A stretch of DNA of 64,000 nucleotides from Mycoplasmopsis gallopavonis (GCF_900660635.1 NZ_LR215031.1:372001-436000), one strand, 5' to 3'. Shown: positions 48,619-59,793, counted from the stretch's first letter. Notes: generated by a model from the letters alone, not told the origin. Program-made: numbers and translations.

Positions 48619-49803
48619 TTATTTTTCTTGAACAGAAACAACTCCAGGAAGTTCTAAACCTTGAAGTAATTCTAAACTAGCTCCACCACCAGTTGAAACG
48701 TGTGAGAATTTATCTTCCATTCCTAATTTTTCAACTGCTGCAACAGAGTCTCCACCACCAACTACTGAATAAGCGTCTTTTAAGTTAGCGATCGCTTTAC
48801 ATACAGCAAGTGTTCCTTCTTTAAAGTGCTCAAATTCTGTTACACCCATAGGTCCGTTTCAAACTACTGTTTTAGCACCTTCTAAAGCTTTTTGGAAAGC
48901 TTCGATAGATTTAGGACCAAGATCTAATCCCATGTATCCTTCTGGAATGTCTAGACCAAATAATGTTCCTTCAACATCAGCGAATTTATCTGCACATAAG
49001 TGATCAACTGGTAAAAGAACTTTGTCACCATATTGTGCTAAGAAGTTTTTAGCAAGTTCTAAGTAATCGTTTTCCACTAAACTATTTCCAATTTGGTGTC
49101 CTTGTGCTTTTAAGAATGTATAAGCCATTCCTCCACCAATAATCATTTTGTCAGCAATTTTTACTAAGTTTTCTAAAACTTGAATTTTATCAGAAACTTT
49201 TGCTCCACCAATGATTGCAACATATGGATGTTCTGGGTTTTTGATTGCTCTTTCAAGTGATGAAACTTCTTTTTCCATTAAGTATCCAAGAGCACTTTCT
49301 GAAATGTTTGATGCAATTCCGACATTAGAAGCGTGTGCACGGTGTGCTGTTCCAAATGCGTCGTTTACAAAAACATCAGCAAGTGAAGCTCAGTATTTTC
49401 CAAGTTCTGGACTATTTTTACTTTCTGCTTTGTTGTTTAAATCTTCATAACGTGTGTTTTGAACTAATAAAACATCACCATTTTTCATGTTTTTGATTGC
49501 TTCTTCTAATTCAAGTCCACGTGTTTTATCAACAAACACAACAGGTTTATTAAGTTGTCTTGCAAGTTCAATAGCAACAGGTTTTAAAGATTTGTTTGCT
49601 AAATCTTCTTGTGTTTTTACTCTTCCTAAGTGTGATAATAAAATTGCTTTTCCACCTTCGTTAATAATTTTGTTAATTGTAGGTAAAGCAGCAGAAATTC
49701 TTTTTGTTGATGTAATCACTCCGTTTTTAACAGGAACGTTAAAATCTACTCTTACTAAAACTTTTTTTCCATGAAGTTTTAAGTCATTAATAGTTTTTTT
49801 CAT
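48619..49803 (-). CDS. pgk: Phosphoglycerate kinase
   Basis: Glycolytic ATP-forming enzyme, 394 residues. [10 protein letters not shown] at the N-terminus, SHLGR, the hinge and nucleotide-binding [25 protein letters not shown], and the C-terminal [15 protein letters not shown] and [13 protein letters not shown] are all present. TGA Trp codons at two sites. ATG 49803 follows AAAGGAGATATTG. It has its own terminator. Confidence 0.97.
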
Positions 49804-49896
49804 CAATATCTCCTTTATTTTTCAAATATTATCTATATTATAAATTAAATTTTTTTATCTGATAGATTAAAATATGAGTTTTTACCTATAAGAAAA

Positions 49897-49935
49897 AATA
49901 ACTTTTAGATCTTGGGCGTAAGTCTAAAAGTTATT
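49897..49935 (-). terminator. Intrinsic terminator of gyrA
   Basis: 13-bp stem AATAACTTTTAGA / TCTAAAAGTTATT with a 13-base loop, followed on the minus strand by a T6 tract. Confidence 0.8.
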
Positions 49936-49954
49936 GGTATTATTTGAGATTTTT

Positions 49955-52582
49955 TTATTCTTGGTTTTTAATGATATCAATTGCTACAATTTCATCATTT
50001 TCACGAAGGTTAATAATTTTAACACCTTTAGTATTTCTTGATGTTTGAGAAATTTGAGCGATTTTTGTTCGAATGGTAATTCCAGATGCTGTAATGATTA
50101 ATAATTCATCTTCAAGTTTAACAAAGCTTGCAAAAACAAGGTTTCCGGCTTTTTTAGCATCAATTCCTGTTGTTCCTTTTGCTCCACGTTTAGTTAAACG
50201 ATATTCTTGATGTGGAGTTAATTTCCCAAATCCTTTATTTCCAATTGAAAGAATATATTCTCCATCTAAGTTTGAAGAACAAGAAATAACTTTTTGATTT
50301 TCTTCTAGTTTAATAGCTCTAACTCCTAAAGCTGTTCTTCCAAGAGGACGAACATCATCTGCTTTAAATTTAACAATATTTTTATCATTATTTGCTACTA
50401 AAATTAAATCTTGATCACTTAGTTTAAATGCACGAACAAGAATGTCGCCTTCATTTAGTTTAAAGGCGTTTAATCCGTTTCTTCTAACATTAGCAAAAGC
50501 ACTTAATGCTGTTTTCTTAAATAAACCTTTTTCAGTAATTGTTCCAAGGAAAAGATTGTCGCTATATTCTGCTACATCTAAAATTGATACTATTTTTTCG
50601 CCATTTTCAATATCTAAGGTTGGAATCACATTAATTAAAGGAATTCCTTTTGAGTTTTTTGATCCCTCTGGAATTTGGTGTGCACGAATTTGGTATGCTT
50701 TTCCAAAGTTAGAGAAGAGCAATAAATCAGTATGAGTTGAAGTTTGAATAATCATAGAAATATCATCATTATTATATGTTTTCATACCGATTGAACCAAT
50801 TCCGCCACGATTTTGAATTGTGTAATCTTCAAGGTCAATTCTTTTTACATAACCATTTACACTAGCTGTAATAACAATTTCACGTTCTGGAATTAAATCT
50901 TCATCTGAAATGATTCCAGCATTTGATTCGTCAATTTTTGTTCGTCTTTCATCGTTATATTTGTCTTTGATTACTTTAAGTTCTTCAACGATTGTCTCAA
51001 TTAATTTTTGTTCAGAATTTAAAATTTCTAAGTAACCTGCAATTTCAGCTTTAAGTTCAGCGATTTCAATTTCCATTTTTTCAATATTAAGACCTGTTAA
51101 TCTTCTTAAACTCATATCTAAGATTGCTTTACTTTGTTTTTCATCAAGACTAAAACGAGTCATTAATTTTTCTTGTGCTTCTTGATCTGTTTTTGAACCA
51201 CGAATGATTTTGACTACTTCATCAATATTTGAAACAGCTATTTTGAGTCCATCTAAAATATGAGCACGTTCTTGTGCTTTACTTAAATCAAATTGTAATC
51301 TTCTTGTAACTACTTCTTTTTGATAGTCAAAGTAAATTTCAAGAATTTGTTTTAAGTTTAAAAGTTTAGGTTCTCCCTTAACTAAGGCAACCATATTAGC
51401 ATTAAAGTTAGTTTGAAGTTGAGATTTTTGATAAAGTTTATTTAAAAGAATGTGTGGATTGACTCCTTTTTTTACTTCAATAACAATTCTGATTCCTTCA
51501 CGATTTGAAGATTCATCTCTTAAATCAGTAATTCCTTCAACAGCTTTATCTTTGTGTAATTTAACAATATCTTCAATTAAGGTTTTCTTTTTGATTCCGT
51601 ATGGAATTTCACGCACGATAATTTTACTTTTTCCGTTTGCAAGTTCAATAATTTGACAATTTGAACGAACTGGAATTTTTCCTTTTCCAGTTTCATAAGC
51701 ATCTAAGATTCCTTTTGTTCCTAAAATTGTTGCTCCAGTTGGAAAGTCGGGTCCTTTTAAGTATTGCATTAATTCTTTCACTGTAATTTCTGGATTATGT
51801 GCTAAGGCAATTGTTGCATCAATTGCTTCACCTAAATTATGTGGTGGAATAGCAGTTGCCATTGCAACGGCAATTCCGGTTGCACCAGAAACTAGTAAAT
51901 TCGGAAAACGAGCTGGTAAAACAGAAGGTTCGATTTCAGAAGCATCATAGTTATCAACAAAATCAACAGTATTTTTCTTAATTCCTTCAAGTAATTCAGA
52001 AGAAAGTTTAGCCATTCTAGCTTCTGTATAACGCATTGCGGCAGGTTCGTCACCATCGATTGAACCGAAGTTTCCGTGACCATCAACCAAAGGATAACGC
52101 ATTGAGAAATCTTGTGCCATACGAACCATAGCTTCATAAACTGAGCTATCACCATGTGGGTGATATTTCCCAAGAACATCCCCAACTACCCTTGCACTTT
52201 TTCTGTGCGGACTACTTGGTGTTAAACCAAGTTCAGCCATATCGTAAAGAATTCTTCTATGAACTGGTTTAAGTCCATCACGAACATCAGGAAGAGCACG
52301 CGAAACAATAACGCTCATTGAATATTCGATGAATGATTTTTTCATTTCATCATCAATTCAAGTAGGGCTTAAATTAGTTGTTGGCTGATCAATAATTTGT
52401 GATTCAACTTGATATTCATCTAATTCTTGCGGAGCTACTTCCTCTTCGATTTCTTCTTTGACTACAATCGCTTTCTTTTTACCAAAAACAACACGATTAT
52501 CTTCTTCGTATTCGAATTCAAGATCTTCAATAATTGAAGCTCTATTTTCTTCGAGTTGTTTATCTTTATCATCTAAAATCAT
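49955..52582 (-). CDS. gyrA: DNA gyrase subunit A
   Basis: Breakage-reunion subunit, 875 residues. An acidic N-terminal extension of about 79 residues (Glu-rich, [18 protein letters not shown]) precedes the usual start [26 protein letters not shown]. The quinolone-determining region reads [18 protein letters not shown] (Ser and Glu at the positions of E. coli 83 and 87). The catalytic Tyr is in [10 protein letters not shown]. The C-terminal beta-pinwheel has [10 protein letters not shown] at the GyrA-box position, a weakened form of QRRGGRG. ParC is the alternative but the pattern favours GyrA. A TGA Trp at 52358 joins the extension to the core. Confidence 0.92.
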
Positions 52583-52606
52583 AGATACCTACTTCCTAAA
52601 AGTGTT

Positions 52607-52640
52607 TTTAATAAAATATTTATATTTTATTAAATTATAC
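52607..52640 (-). promoter_or_regulatory. Perfect AT palindrome at the gyrA promoter/leader
   Basis: TTTAATAAAATAT and its exact complement separated by two bases (52607-52634), directly beside a minus-strand TATAAT (52634-52639). It covers the likely transcription start and early leader of gyrA. Confidence 0.5.
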
Positions 52641-52660
52641 TATTTTCTAAATAAAAAAGA

Positions 52661-52684
52661 AAACCAGCTAACAAGAGCTGGTTT
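52661..52684 (-). terminator. Intrinsic terminator of mscL
   Basis: Stem AAACCAGCT / AGCTGGTTT, loop of 6, minus-strand T tract (TCTTTTTT). Confidence 0.8.
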
Positions 52685-52717
52685 AGACTTTTTATCACTT
52701 AGTTATAAGGTTAAAAA

Positions 52718-53131
52718 TTATTTTTTAGCAAGGTTATCATTTAATTTTTGTAACTCAGCTAAGATTAATTCATCTGTTGATGGTTGTGGTGCAGCAGGAG
52801 CTGGAGTAGGGTTTTTAGCTTCTTTAATTGCTTGAATGTGGTTCATTATTAAGAAGTACACAACAAGAATTACGAAAATTACTAATGAAACAATGATGAA
52901 TGTAAGTAATGCAGCTAAAAAGTTACCGATTCTTACTCCACCATATACCATGTTTTTAAGTTCATCAAAGCCTAAAATTGATGAAATAGGGCTCATAATA
53001 ATATCGTCTGCAAATGATTTTACTAATGCACTAAATACTGCTCCTAAGATAAAAGCAACTGCTAATAAAAGAATGTTACCTTTTTTAAGAATTGCTTTTG
53101 AGTCCTTGACTGCTTTTGAAAATTTTGACAT
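52718..53131 (-). CDS. mscL: Large-conductance mechanosensitive channel MscL
   Basis: 137 residues, two membrane helices. ILLLAVAFILGAVFSALVKSFADDIIMSPI is TM1 with the gate region; TFIIVSLVIFVILVVYFLIM is TM2; the C-terminus is a short amphipathic bundle helix after a Pro/Ala linker. It protects the wall-less cell from osmotic lysis. It has SD GAGGAG before ATG 53131. Confidence 0.93.
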   Translation of the reverse strand: MSKFSKAVKDSKAILKKGNILLLAVAFILGAVFSALVKSFADDIIMSPISSILGFDELKNMVYGGVRIGNFLAALLTFIIVSLVIFVILVVYFLIMNHIQAIKEAKNPTPAPAAPQPSTDELILAELQKLNDNLAKK

Positions 53132-53200
53132 ATAATTTTTCTCCTCTTATATTCAATTTATATATGTATCCGTTATATTTTACATTATTTTTTAAAAAAT

Positions 53201-53225
53201 AAAAATGGAGCAATGCTCCATTTTT
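53201..53225 (-). terminator. Terminator of the small membrane-protein gene
   Basis: Perfect stem AAAAATGGAGC / GCTCCATTTTT with a 3-base loop, overlapping the stop codon of the gene at 53224. It could work in both directions. Confidence 0.75.
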
Positions 53226-53586
53226 AAGAAAACATTCCAATAAAGAAAATTATTGCAATTCCTGTGAAAAGAACCCCAAAAAAGAGTGGTGCATTATATT
53301 TAGCACGCTCTCATGATGGTAAATACATTCCACTATTTTGATATGTAACATTTTTTCGTTTAGGATTTTCTTTTAAAAAGTCAGCTAATTGTGCATTTTT
53401 ATATTCTTTAATTTTTCTAAGTGAGTAATAAAAGTAAATTGCGAACGAAACAACAGCAAGAACTAATGCAATTATAAAAATAGCAATAATTACTCCAAAT
53501 GGAGTATGTTTGAATAAACGACTACCTGGATTATCTAATGGTGAACTTGTTAAATTTTGTATTGAATCTTGAAGTTTGACTAACAT
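53224..53586 (-). CDS. Small two-helix membrane protein, unknown
   Basis: 120 residues with two hydrophobic helices (GVIIAIFIIALVLAVVSFAIYFYY and APLFFGVLFTGIAIIFFIGMF) separated by a basic loop. A TGA Trp (53308-53310) lies between them. It follows pncB by 9 bases and so is cotranscribed with it. I do not recognise a family. Confidence 0.7.
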
Positions 53587-53595
53587 AGTTTTCCT

Positions 53596-54615
53596 TTACT
53601 TGTGATATTGAATTAAATTAGGATTTTCTCGGTATCCTCGACCTTCTTTTGCTTGTTTTGCTCCGTTTAAAAGAGTAGCATCAGCTGAAAAGCTATTATT
53701 AAGTTTAAAAATACTTTGCCCAACACCATAATAATCAACAGGGACATTTAATGATTCAAATAATTGGATTTTAGCAGCATCAAAACCACTCGAAACAACA
53801 ATTTTATAGCTTGTAGCACCTGCTTTGTCTAATGCTTTTCTTAGACGAATTACTTGTTCAGGATTAACACCTAGTTGCGGATTTGGATCATTGTCGAACA
53901 TATGATCGATCATATTTTTACCAGTGTCAATTCGAACTCCTCAAACTTTATTACCTAAAGCTTTATAAACTTTTAACGAATCTTCAATAACATTATTATT
54001 ATAATCAACTAGTGCGATTAATTTAGAATTTGGAAAATGTTTGTGAAAAGCTTTGGTTGCAGCAACAACATCCCCGTTAAAACCTTGAATTAAAATATGA
54101 GGCATACTTCCAAAAACAGCTTCTTCATCAAAAGAATCTTTTGGTTGTTGATTTTGTTGCATTAAGGTAGAAACTATTTTAATTCCTCCTAAAGCAACAG
54201 CTTTACCATCAATAGCTTGATTTAAATAATGATCAGCACGATCTCCCATGAAAATAACTTCTTTTTTTCCAGCTGCTTGCTTACAGTGGTATGAATTTGT
54301 TGCAATAGAAGTTGACCGAGCTAAAATTCCATCAATCATTCCTTCTCAAATCCCAAATTCTTGATATTGACCAGTTAATTCTAAAACAATATCTAAATTA
54401 TTAATATGTGAACCATCAGGTAAATAACGAATGATGTATTTAGAAGTATCTGTCACTTTTTCAAGTAAATCTAAAACTTCTTGCATTCCTGCTAAAATAC
54501 TATTATCTTTTCTTTGGAAAAATTGAAGTGTAATAATATTGTTAGGCTTTTCTTTAGCTAAGATTTCTTTGGTTTTATGAAAATATTTAGCAATATATTT
54601 TTCTTCTTTTAGCAT
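53596..54615 (-). CDS. pncB: Nicotinate phosphoribosyltransferase
   Basis: Makes nicotinate mononucleotide from nicotinate and PRPP for NAD synthesis; 339 residues. YLPDGSHINN and the phosphate-binding C-terminal YKIVVSSGFDAAKIQLF...DYYGVGQSIF pattern fit the family. ATG 54615 follows AAGGAG with 4 bases spacing; an upstream in-frame start at 54663 has no ribosome-binding site. The nicotinamidase that would supply nicotinate is broken at 4681-6576. Confidence 0.9.
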
Positions 54616-54714
54616 GAAACTCCTTCGAAATAGTGTTTCTAATATTATAACATTATTAAACAAAAAACCATCTTACTAGGATTAAGAAGAGGTAGTTTGA
54701 TCTTTTAAATCAAA

Positions 54715-54739
54715 AACGACATGATTAATTCATGTCGTT
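54715..54739 (-). terminator. Terminator in the left repeat copy
   Basis: Stem AACGACATG / CATGTCGTT, loop ATTAATT, overlapping the stop codon of the truncated gene; minus-strand T5 follows. The same structure lies at 57472-57496. Confidence 0.75.
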
Positions 54740-55573
54740 ATTTTCATTAGTTTCTTTATTTTTATTTTTACTTAATTTTTGGATTGTTTCCATTGCTTTT
54801 TGATAATAATTTTGAATTTTTTTATTTGAATCTTTTTTAGGGAACAAACGCTCACGAATTTCGTTTGCACTTTCAAGAGAGTATTTGCTTAAACGATTTG
54901 TAAATTTAAGCATTGCTTTAATGTATTTAGTATCAGGATTAATAAAGTAAAGCTTAGGCATTTCTTCTTGACCTGGACGACGAATTCGAAGAATTTGTCT
55001 TAGTAAAAAACCAATTGCTGGAGCAGAAATAAAAGCAAGTGAAATCATCAAGATATTAAGAACTACTTTAATGAAAATTAAATCTCCAGGATAACCTAAT
55101 GGATGATTAAAACTTACGAGTTGATAAATTACAATTCCACGACTAAGTTCGCTTGGATAAATGATTGTACCATCTGCTTGGGTTGTTTTACCAAATTCCA
55201 TAAATTTGTATCCTAAAACATAAGTTGGAACGATTAATAAAATTAAATAAAGTGCCGGATAAATTGCAAAAGATCAAATGCTTGGATTAGAAATTTGAAT
55301 TCGTTTACGTTCATAATATAAAGTTGCTAGCCCTAAAATCGGAGCAACTATGTGCATAATTATAGACTTAACTTTTTGGTCATAAAAAAGATTAGTATAA
55401 GTTGTTGGTACCATGAAGACACCAGTTCAATAAGCAGAAGCTACGATAATAATGTAAACCATTGAAGCAAAATAGAATTTTTGAGCTCTAAGCGAATTTT
55501 GAGCAGTTGGATAAAAAAGTAAAGTAATTGCCATAAAAATATTTGAAAGAAAAGTAAATCAATAGGTTGAACC
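54725..55573 (-). pseudogene. 5'-truncated duplicate of the membrane protein at 57482-58582
   Basis: Carries the C-terminal ~280 codons of the intact gene, produced by the target duplication. The start and first helix are missing; the frame enters from the IS. It may be transcribed from the IS side but has no proper start. Confidence 0.85.
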
Positions 55574-55691
55574 TGAGTTTCCAAGTTGGAAGCTCTTTTT
55601 TATACCTTTTACCTTATTACTTATATACATTGTATATAAGTACCATTTTCAATTATTTTAACTTTTTACAATGATTACAATGATAATAATG

Positions 55692-55697
55692 TATAAT
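55692..55697 (+). promoter_or_regulatory. -10 box of the IS1634-type transposase
   Basis: TATAAT ends 6 bases before ATG 55704 and no Shine-Dalgarno sequence is visible, so a leaderless or near-leaderless mRNA is likely. Confidence 0.45.
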
Positions 55698-55703
55698 ATA
55701 AAT

Positions 55704-57359
55704 ATGAGCAACTACATTTTGTATAAAAGAAAAAACCCAAAAGGGATTTACATTGCATTAGGAATATCAAAAGGATACGGTAAAGGGATTGGGAATTTAG
55801 TTGGATTAGGTTATTGAGAAGAAATTAAAGAAAAATATTCTCTGCAAAACATCGATGATTTAAAACCAATTGCTAGATTGGTTCCTGTTGGAGAAGATAA
55901 AATTGAAGTTAAAACCAAATTTTTCCAATTGCTTAACCCGACATCTGTTGAAACAAATGTAAAAAACGTTGGTATTGAATTGATTTATAAAGTAATTAAA
56001 GAACTAGATTTATTTAAAGGATTACCTAAAACTAAACACAAATCTTTAGAAGAAGTATTAGAATTTATTGTTGCAACAAGAATAATTCAACCAAGAAGTT
56101 ATATTTGTCAATACAAAAACAAAAATGATTTTTTACATAAGATAGATGTAAAAAAATCTTCAATTTATAACTATTTTGATACTTTTTTAGAATATAAAAA
56201 TACAATTTTAGTCAATATTTATAACAAAATGCAAGAATTGACAACTAGAAACACAAAATTAATGCATTTTGATAATACAACTGTTTATTTTCAAAGTTTT
56301 TCAAGAGATGGTTTGAGACAAAGAGGTTTTTCTAAAGATGGAAAGCATGATGAAGATCAAATTGTTGTGGCTATGGCAGTTGATAATAATGGTATTCCTT
56401 TTCACTATAAAGTCTTCGAAGGAAATACTGGAGATTCTAAAACTCTTGTGAAATTTTTAATTGAAATGCAAAGAATTTACAAAACAAAAGACACAATAAT
56501 AGTTGCTGATAAAGGTATTAGTCAAAATGCAAATTTAAGATATTTAGAACAAAAAGGATATAAATATATAGTACAGAAACGTATTGATATTCTTGGAAAA
56601 GAAGATAAAGCATTTATAGTAAATGATCAAGGGTTTGTTCAAGAAAATGATTATTTTACTAAATCTAGATTCGTCCAATCTGTTTGAGCTAAAAACAAAA
56701 ATAAAAAAAGATATAGCGATACTTTTAGAAAACAATTTGTCTATTTTAGCCCTTCAAAACAAACTTTAGACAAAATAAAAAGACAAAATCTTATTAATAA
56801 ATTGGAGAAAAAGTCTATTAACGGTGAATTGCCATTAAGTGCTTTGGTTCCTGAATATAAGAAAAAGTATATGGATGTAGATGGTAAAACAGTCGGAAGA
56901 TTAAATATCGAAAAAATTAAAAAAGTAGCTAATGAAGATGGCTTTTATATGATTGAAACCAACATAACAAACATAGATTCAAAAGAAGCGAATGAAATAT
57001 ATAAGGGACAATGAAAAGTGGAAGAAGGTTTCAGAACCTTAAAATCAGCAATCGAAGTTAGGCCGATGTACGTTTATAAAGACGAGCATATTCAATCTCA
57101 TGTATTTTTATGCTTTTTATCTCTAATTGTTTTGAAATATTGCATTTATAAATTAAAGAAATTTTATAAAGATAATGGAGAGATCCAAAAACTCACAATG
57201 AATATGTTTATAGATGCATTGAAACTTATAACAATCACAACAAAGACTGTGAATGGTAAAGTTGTAAGTGAAATCAAGAATAATTTAGACCCAGAACATA
57301 AGGAATTAAACAAAATATATAGTGATTTTCAATATGCAGTGGATGGTCTATCATTGTAA
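55704..57359 (+). CDS. IS1634-family transposase, 551 aa
   Basis: Full-length DDE transposase of the IS4-superfamily/IS1634 type: first Asp in LMHFDNTTVYF, second in TIIVADKGIS, Glu in GQWKVEEGFRTLK. The C-terminus has HIQSHVFLCFLSLIVLK, typical of the family. Four frame segments are joined by TGA Trp codons; no frameshift or truncation seen. Confidence 0.93.
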
Positions 57360-57370
57360 TTTAAAAGTAC

Positions 57371-57413
57371 AAAAAACGAATACGCCTTATTTGTAGGTGT
57401 ATTCGTTTTTTTC
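57371..57413 (+). terminator. Terminator inside the IS1634-type element
   Basis: Stem AAAAACGAATAC / GTATTCGTTTTT with a loop, followed by a T run, just before the IS right end. Confidence 0.8.
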
Positions 57414-57435
57414 TTCATTACAACTTGGAAACGCA

Positions 57436-58330
57436 GGATTAAGAAGAGGTAGTTTGATCTTTTAAATCAAAAACGACATGATTAATTCATGTCGTTATTT
57501 TCATTAGTTTCTTTATTTTTATTTTTACTTAATTTTTGGATTGTTTCCATTGCTTTTTGATAATAATTTTGAATTTTTTTATTTGAATCTTTTTTAGGGA
57601 ACAAACGCTCACGAATTTCGTTTGCACTTTCAAGAGAGTATTTGCTTAAACGATTTGTAAATTTAAGCATTGCTTTAATGTATTTAGTATCAGGATTAAT
57701 AAAGTAAAGCTTAGGCATTTCTTCTTGACCTGGACGACGAATTCGAAGAATTTGTCTTAGTAAAAAACCAATTGCTGGAGCAGAAATAAAAGCAAGTGAA
57801 ATCATCAAGATATTAAGAACTACTTTAATGAAAATTAAATCTCCAGGATAACCTAATGGATGATTAAAACTTACGAGTTGATAAATTACAATTCCACGAC
57901 TAAGTTCGCTTGGATAAATGATTGTACCATCTGCTTGGGTTGTTTTACCAAATTCCATAAATTTGTATCCTAAAACATAAGTTGGAACGATTAATAAAAT
58001 TAAATAAAGTGCCGGATAAATTGCAAAAGATCAAATGCTTGGATTAGAAATTTGAATTCGTTTACGTTCATAATATAAAGTTGCTAGCCCTAAAATCGGA
58101 GCAACTATGTGCATAATTATAGACTTAACTTTTTGGTCATAAAAAAGATTAGTATAAGTTGTTGGTACCATGAAGACACCAGTTCAGTAAGCAGAGGCTA
58201 CGATAATAATGTAAACCATTGAAGCAAAATAGAATTTTTGAGCTCTAAGCGAATTTTGAGCAGTTGGATAAAAAAGTAAAGTAATTGCCATAAAAATATT
58301 TGAAAGAAAAGTAAATCAATAGGTTGAACC
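57436..58330. repeat. Right copy of the ~895-bp direct repeat
   Basis: Matches 54679-55573. This copy joins without a break to the rest of the original gene at 58331, so it is the one that kept the gene functional. Confidence 0.93.
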
Positions 58331-58582
58331 ACCTCAAAAAAGACGGTTGGCATTTGGGTAGACAATATCACTAAAATGTTTTTGCTCATTAATTGGTAAT
58401 TTAGCAATTATGTCTTGAATTTTTGAATAATCAGCAACTGCACGATAAGAAACCATTTTTCATTCATTCATAGTAATGACAATATAAGTAATCAATAAAA
58501 AAAAGCCAATTGAAAAGGTTATTCAATCTTTTTTATTGAATTGTTTAAATTTTTCAATGACCTTTTCAAATAGCTTATGCAT
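57482..58582 (-). CDS. Polytopic membrane protein, last gene of the efp operon
   Basis: 366 residues from ATG 58582 (after AGGAGATAAT) to TAA 57482, with about seven hydrophobic helices and a charged C-terminal tail (KNKNKETNENNDMN). TGA Trp codons are frequent. Conserved-looking parts are NANRLFWGGSTYWFTFLSN and HIVAPILGLATLYYE. It resembles mycoplasma-only membrane families (DUF1600-like in character, not certain) and the protein at 32043-32888. Function unknown. Confidence 0.8.
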
Positions 58583-58594
58583 ATTATCTCCTGA

Positions 58595-58918
58595 TTAATT
58601 AATTTTAATAACTAAAATGATTGCTGCAATTAATAATAATCCTAAAAGACAAATCCCATATGGTAAAAAAGAACGTATTCAAATATCGTTTCTTACTTTG
58701 GTATATTGTTTGCGATTTGCCTCCAAGTCTTTATTTGCAATCTTGGCTGTTTCTAATTCATGAATAAGTAATTCAAAATGACGAATAAATTCTTGCTTAG
58801 TAGCTTTTTTCATTAAGAATAATTTATTTTTACGTAATTTTGCTAAATCTTTTTTTACTTCCTTTAAAAAGATTTGACGAAAAACACTTGGATCAATTTG
58901 GATTTCTTTACGTTTCAT
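58595..58918 (-). CDS. Small tail-anchored protein, unknown
   Basis: 107 residues: a basic helical N-terminal part (MKRKEIQIDPSVF, coiled-coil-like to residue about 78) and one C-terminal membrane helix (YGICLLGLLLIAAIILVIKIN). A TGA Trp (58676-58678) leads into the helix. The stop overlaps the ribosome-binding site of the next gene. I do not recognise it. Confidence 0.7.
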
Positions 58919-58921
58919 AAT

Positions 58922-59230
58922 TTAATAAAAATCAAGAATATTGAGTTGAATATTATTAGGTTTAGCATCAATTAAGTTTTTAATTGCTGATTCAAGTTGG
59001 TTAGTTAATTGTTTTAAAAGTTCAAAAGGATTGTCTTGATCTTTTTTAGGTAATTTGATATCTAAGCAAACTTCTAAATTAGTGTGATTCTCGTTTATTT
59101 TAATTTGAGGTTTATTTATTAATTTGATTTTTTTGATAATTTTCAGAACATTGTTTATTGTATCTTGAATAGCGTTTTCTTGAACAATATAAGTTTGATC
59201 AGAATTATAATTTACATTGATTCAACTCAT
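58922..59230 (-). CDS. Asp23/Gls24-like small protein downstream of efp
   Basis: 102 residues starting MSW (TGA Trp as third codon) after the efp stop in a TAATG overlap. YIVQENAIQDTINNVLKIIKKI, then LEVCLDIKLPKKDQDNPFELLKQLTNQLESAIKNL: a strand-helix pattern like the Asp23 family. In Firmicutes an Asp23 protein (YqhY) lies near efp, which supports the guess. Mycoplasma homologues are annotated as uncharacterised small proteins. Confidence 0.55.
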
Positions 59231-59793
59231 TATTTATTTGATTTTCCAGCGTATTTACCAGTTTCGGTTGAAACTAAAATGACATCACCTTCTTTAATGA
59301 ACATTGGTGTTTCAAGTTCATAACCTGTTTCAACTTGAACTTTCTTTTGTGGGTTGTTTGCTGTATTTCCTTTAACTGCATCAGGTGCGACTGTTACAAG
59401 AAGTTCAACATTACCAGGCAACTCAACATCTAAGACTTCTCCTTCAAATGAACGAATTTGCACTTCTCTACCTTCTTTTAAAAAGTTTAATTCTCATTCA
59501 ACAGAAGTTACAGCAATTTCAACTTGTTCGTATGTTTCGTTATCCATTAAAACAATGTTTTCACCATCGTTGTATAAGTAGTTCATTTTTCTTTTTTCGA
59601 TGTGAGCAGGTTTAACTTTGTCTCCACCTGTATATGACTTGATAGTTGTAGAACCTGTTCTAAGGTTTTTTACTTTGGCTTTAACATTAGCTTGTCCACG
59701 CCCTTGTTTTGAGTGTTGTGCTTCAAGAACAACAAAAATATCACCTTCATCTTGGAATGTAATTCCAGGTTTAAATTCATTAACATTAATCAT
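59230..59793 (-). CDS. efp: Elongation factor P
   Basis: Relieves ribosome stalling at polyproline. The protein has 187 residues with the KOW-like domain (MINVNEFKPGITFQDEGDIFVVLEAQH) and two OB domains ending LVSTETGKYAGKSNK. The loop that enters the peptidyl-transferase centre reads SKQGRGQAN: Arg32 stands where E. coli has the modified Lys34. One TGA Trp at 59491. A minus-strand TATAAT lies upstream. It heads a four-gene operon down to 57482. Confidence 0.95.

Larger units (their letters stand above)
54679..55573. repeat. Left copy of the ~895-bp direct repeat around the IS1634-type element
   Basis: Bases 54679-55573 recur at 57436-58330 (constant offset 2757) with only about two differences noticed, near 55428 and 55438. 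The repeats abut the two ends of the IS. Confidence 0.93.
55574..57435 (+). mobile_element. IS1634-type (IS4 superfamily) insertion sequence
   Basis: About 1862 bp. The left end TGAGTTTCCAAGTTG and right end (complement TGCGTTTCCAAGTTG) form an inverted repeat with one mismatch. One transposase gene fills it, ending before a strong terminator hairpin. It is flanked by a near-identical direct repeat of about 895 bp. IS1634 of M. mycoides is known for long variable target duplications. Confidence 0.92.

Noticed and set aside
52458-53135. Plus-strand frames opposite gyrA and mscL
   Set aside because: Antisense shadows; the minus-strand genes carry all the family motifs.
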